Shown: one piece after another, positions 63,942 to 64,000 of the stretch | Numbering within the stretch: position 1 is the stretch's first letter | Layout: every line of letters starts with the position of its first letter | Origin: Paracoccus ravus | Lineage (GTDB): Bacteria > Pseudomonadota > Alphaproteobacteria > Rhodobacterales > Rhodobacteraceae | Direction of reading: 5' to 3' | DNA length: 64,000 bases | Assembly: GCF_004522175.1 (NCBI RefSeq) | Contig: NZ_SDEB01000015.1 | Location: 1 to 64,000, forward strand | The notes under the pieces: model-generated | Told to the model about the DNA's origin: nothing | What the model saw: the letters and a program-made list of their open reading frames with translations, nothing else | Databases searched by the model: none | Made by a program: the position numbers and the translations under genes

Positions 63942-64000
63942 CTAGATGTCGAAGGCCTTGCCGATCGCGCGATAATGCAACTGCCGGACCTCGACCGTAT
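63942..64000 (-). CDS. Partial C-terminal end of an unidentified protein
   Basis: An open frame on the minus strand runs from the window edge to a TAG at 63942-63944, giving VEVRQLHYRAIGKAFDI as the last residues. Codon use looks native. Too short to identify; reported because the frame is open to the edge and lies beyond the glnA terminator in a convergent position. Confidence 0.4.
   Translation of the reverse strand, partial: TVEVRQLHYRAIGKAFDI

Overview
The window reads as chromosome from a high-GC alphaproteobacterium of the Rhodobacteraceae, most like Paracoccus. The main support is a DUF4167 gene, tatABC followed by a DUF815 ATPase, fabD-fabG-acpP, glnB-glnA, the order prfA-prmC, and a tryptophan tryptophylquinone (TTQ) amine dehydrogenase gene pair whose closest remembered relatives are the methylamine dehydrogenase of Paracoccus and the aromatic amine dehydrogenase of Alcaligenes. 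This placement comes from gene content; no database search was possible.

Layout. 1-1.6 kb: two nested IS5-family elements, one inserted in the other with a TTA target duplication. 1.8-3.7 kb: a secreted amidohydrolase and a convergent YdeI-like protein. 3.8-7.2 kb: dnaE (minus). 7.3-11.9 kb: a nucleoside-type ABC importer (ATPase, two permeases, BMP-family binding protein). 12-14.7 kb: dps, then acpP, fabG and fabD. 14.8-17 kb: an EnvZ-like kinase and an MBL hydrolase. 17.1-20.4 kb: two tandem tRNA-Asn genes followed by a decayed island (broken tyrosine recombinase, IS5 remnant, IS3 remnant). 20.4-24.9 kb: VOC protein, truncated haemoglobin, queF, ileS. 24.9-28.8 kb: a glycosyltransferase-like protein, then the amine dehydrogenase large subunit, small subunit and a cytochrome c. 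29.1-33.1 kb: DUF815 ATPase, tatCBA, a MarC protein and a retropepsin-like protease. 33.8-43.7 kb: holC-pepA, then an envelope operon lptF-lptG-lptD-surA-pdxA-rsmA. 43.7-48.4 kb: DUF4167, prmC-prfA-speB, yceI. 48.7-52.8 kb: rpsF-rpsR-rplI, a membrane-anchored hypothetical, two tandem tRNA-Ala, tig. 53.4-59.2 kb: a small beta-barrel protein, a CadC-type regulator, a cysteine-synthase/PLP-decarboxylase pair and an AraC regulator. 60.2-64 kb: tRNA-Leu, nnr, glnB-glnA and the edge of one more gene.

Most of the window is housekeeping DNA with tight operons, shown by ATGA overlaps at lptF/lptG, pdxA/rsmA, prfA/prmC and amine dehydrogenase/cytochrome. The most unusual locus is at 26.6-28.8 kb. It keeps both TTQ tryptophans but has no nearby mauE, mauD or mauG maturation genes, has lost exactly two cysteines that form one disulfide in Paracoccus methylamine dehydrogenase, and is translationally coupled to a monohaem cytochrome c. 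The second place worth attention is the cysteine-synthase/decarboxylase pair at 55.8-58.3 kb, which has its own flanking regulators.
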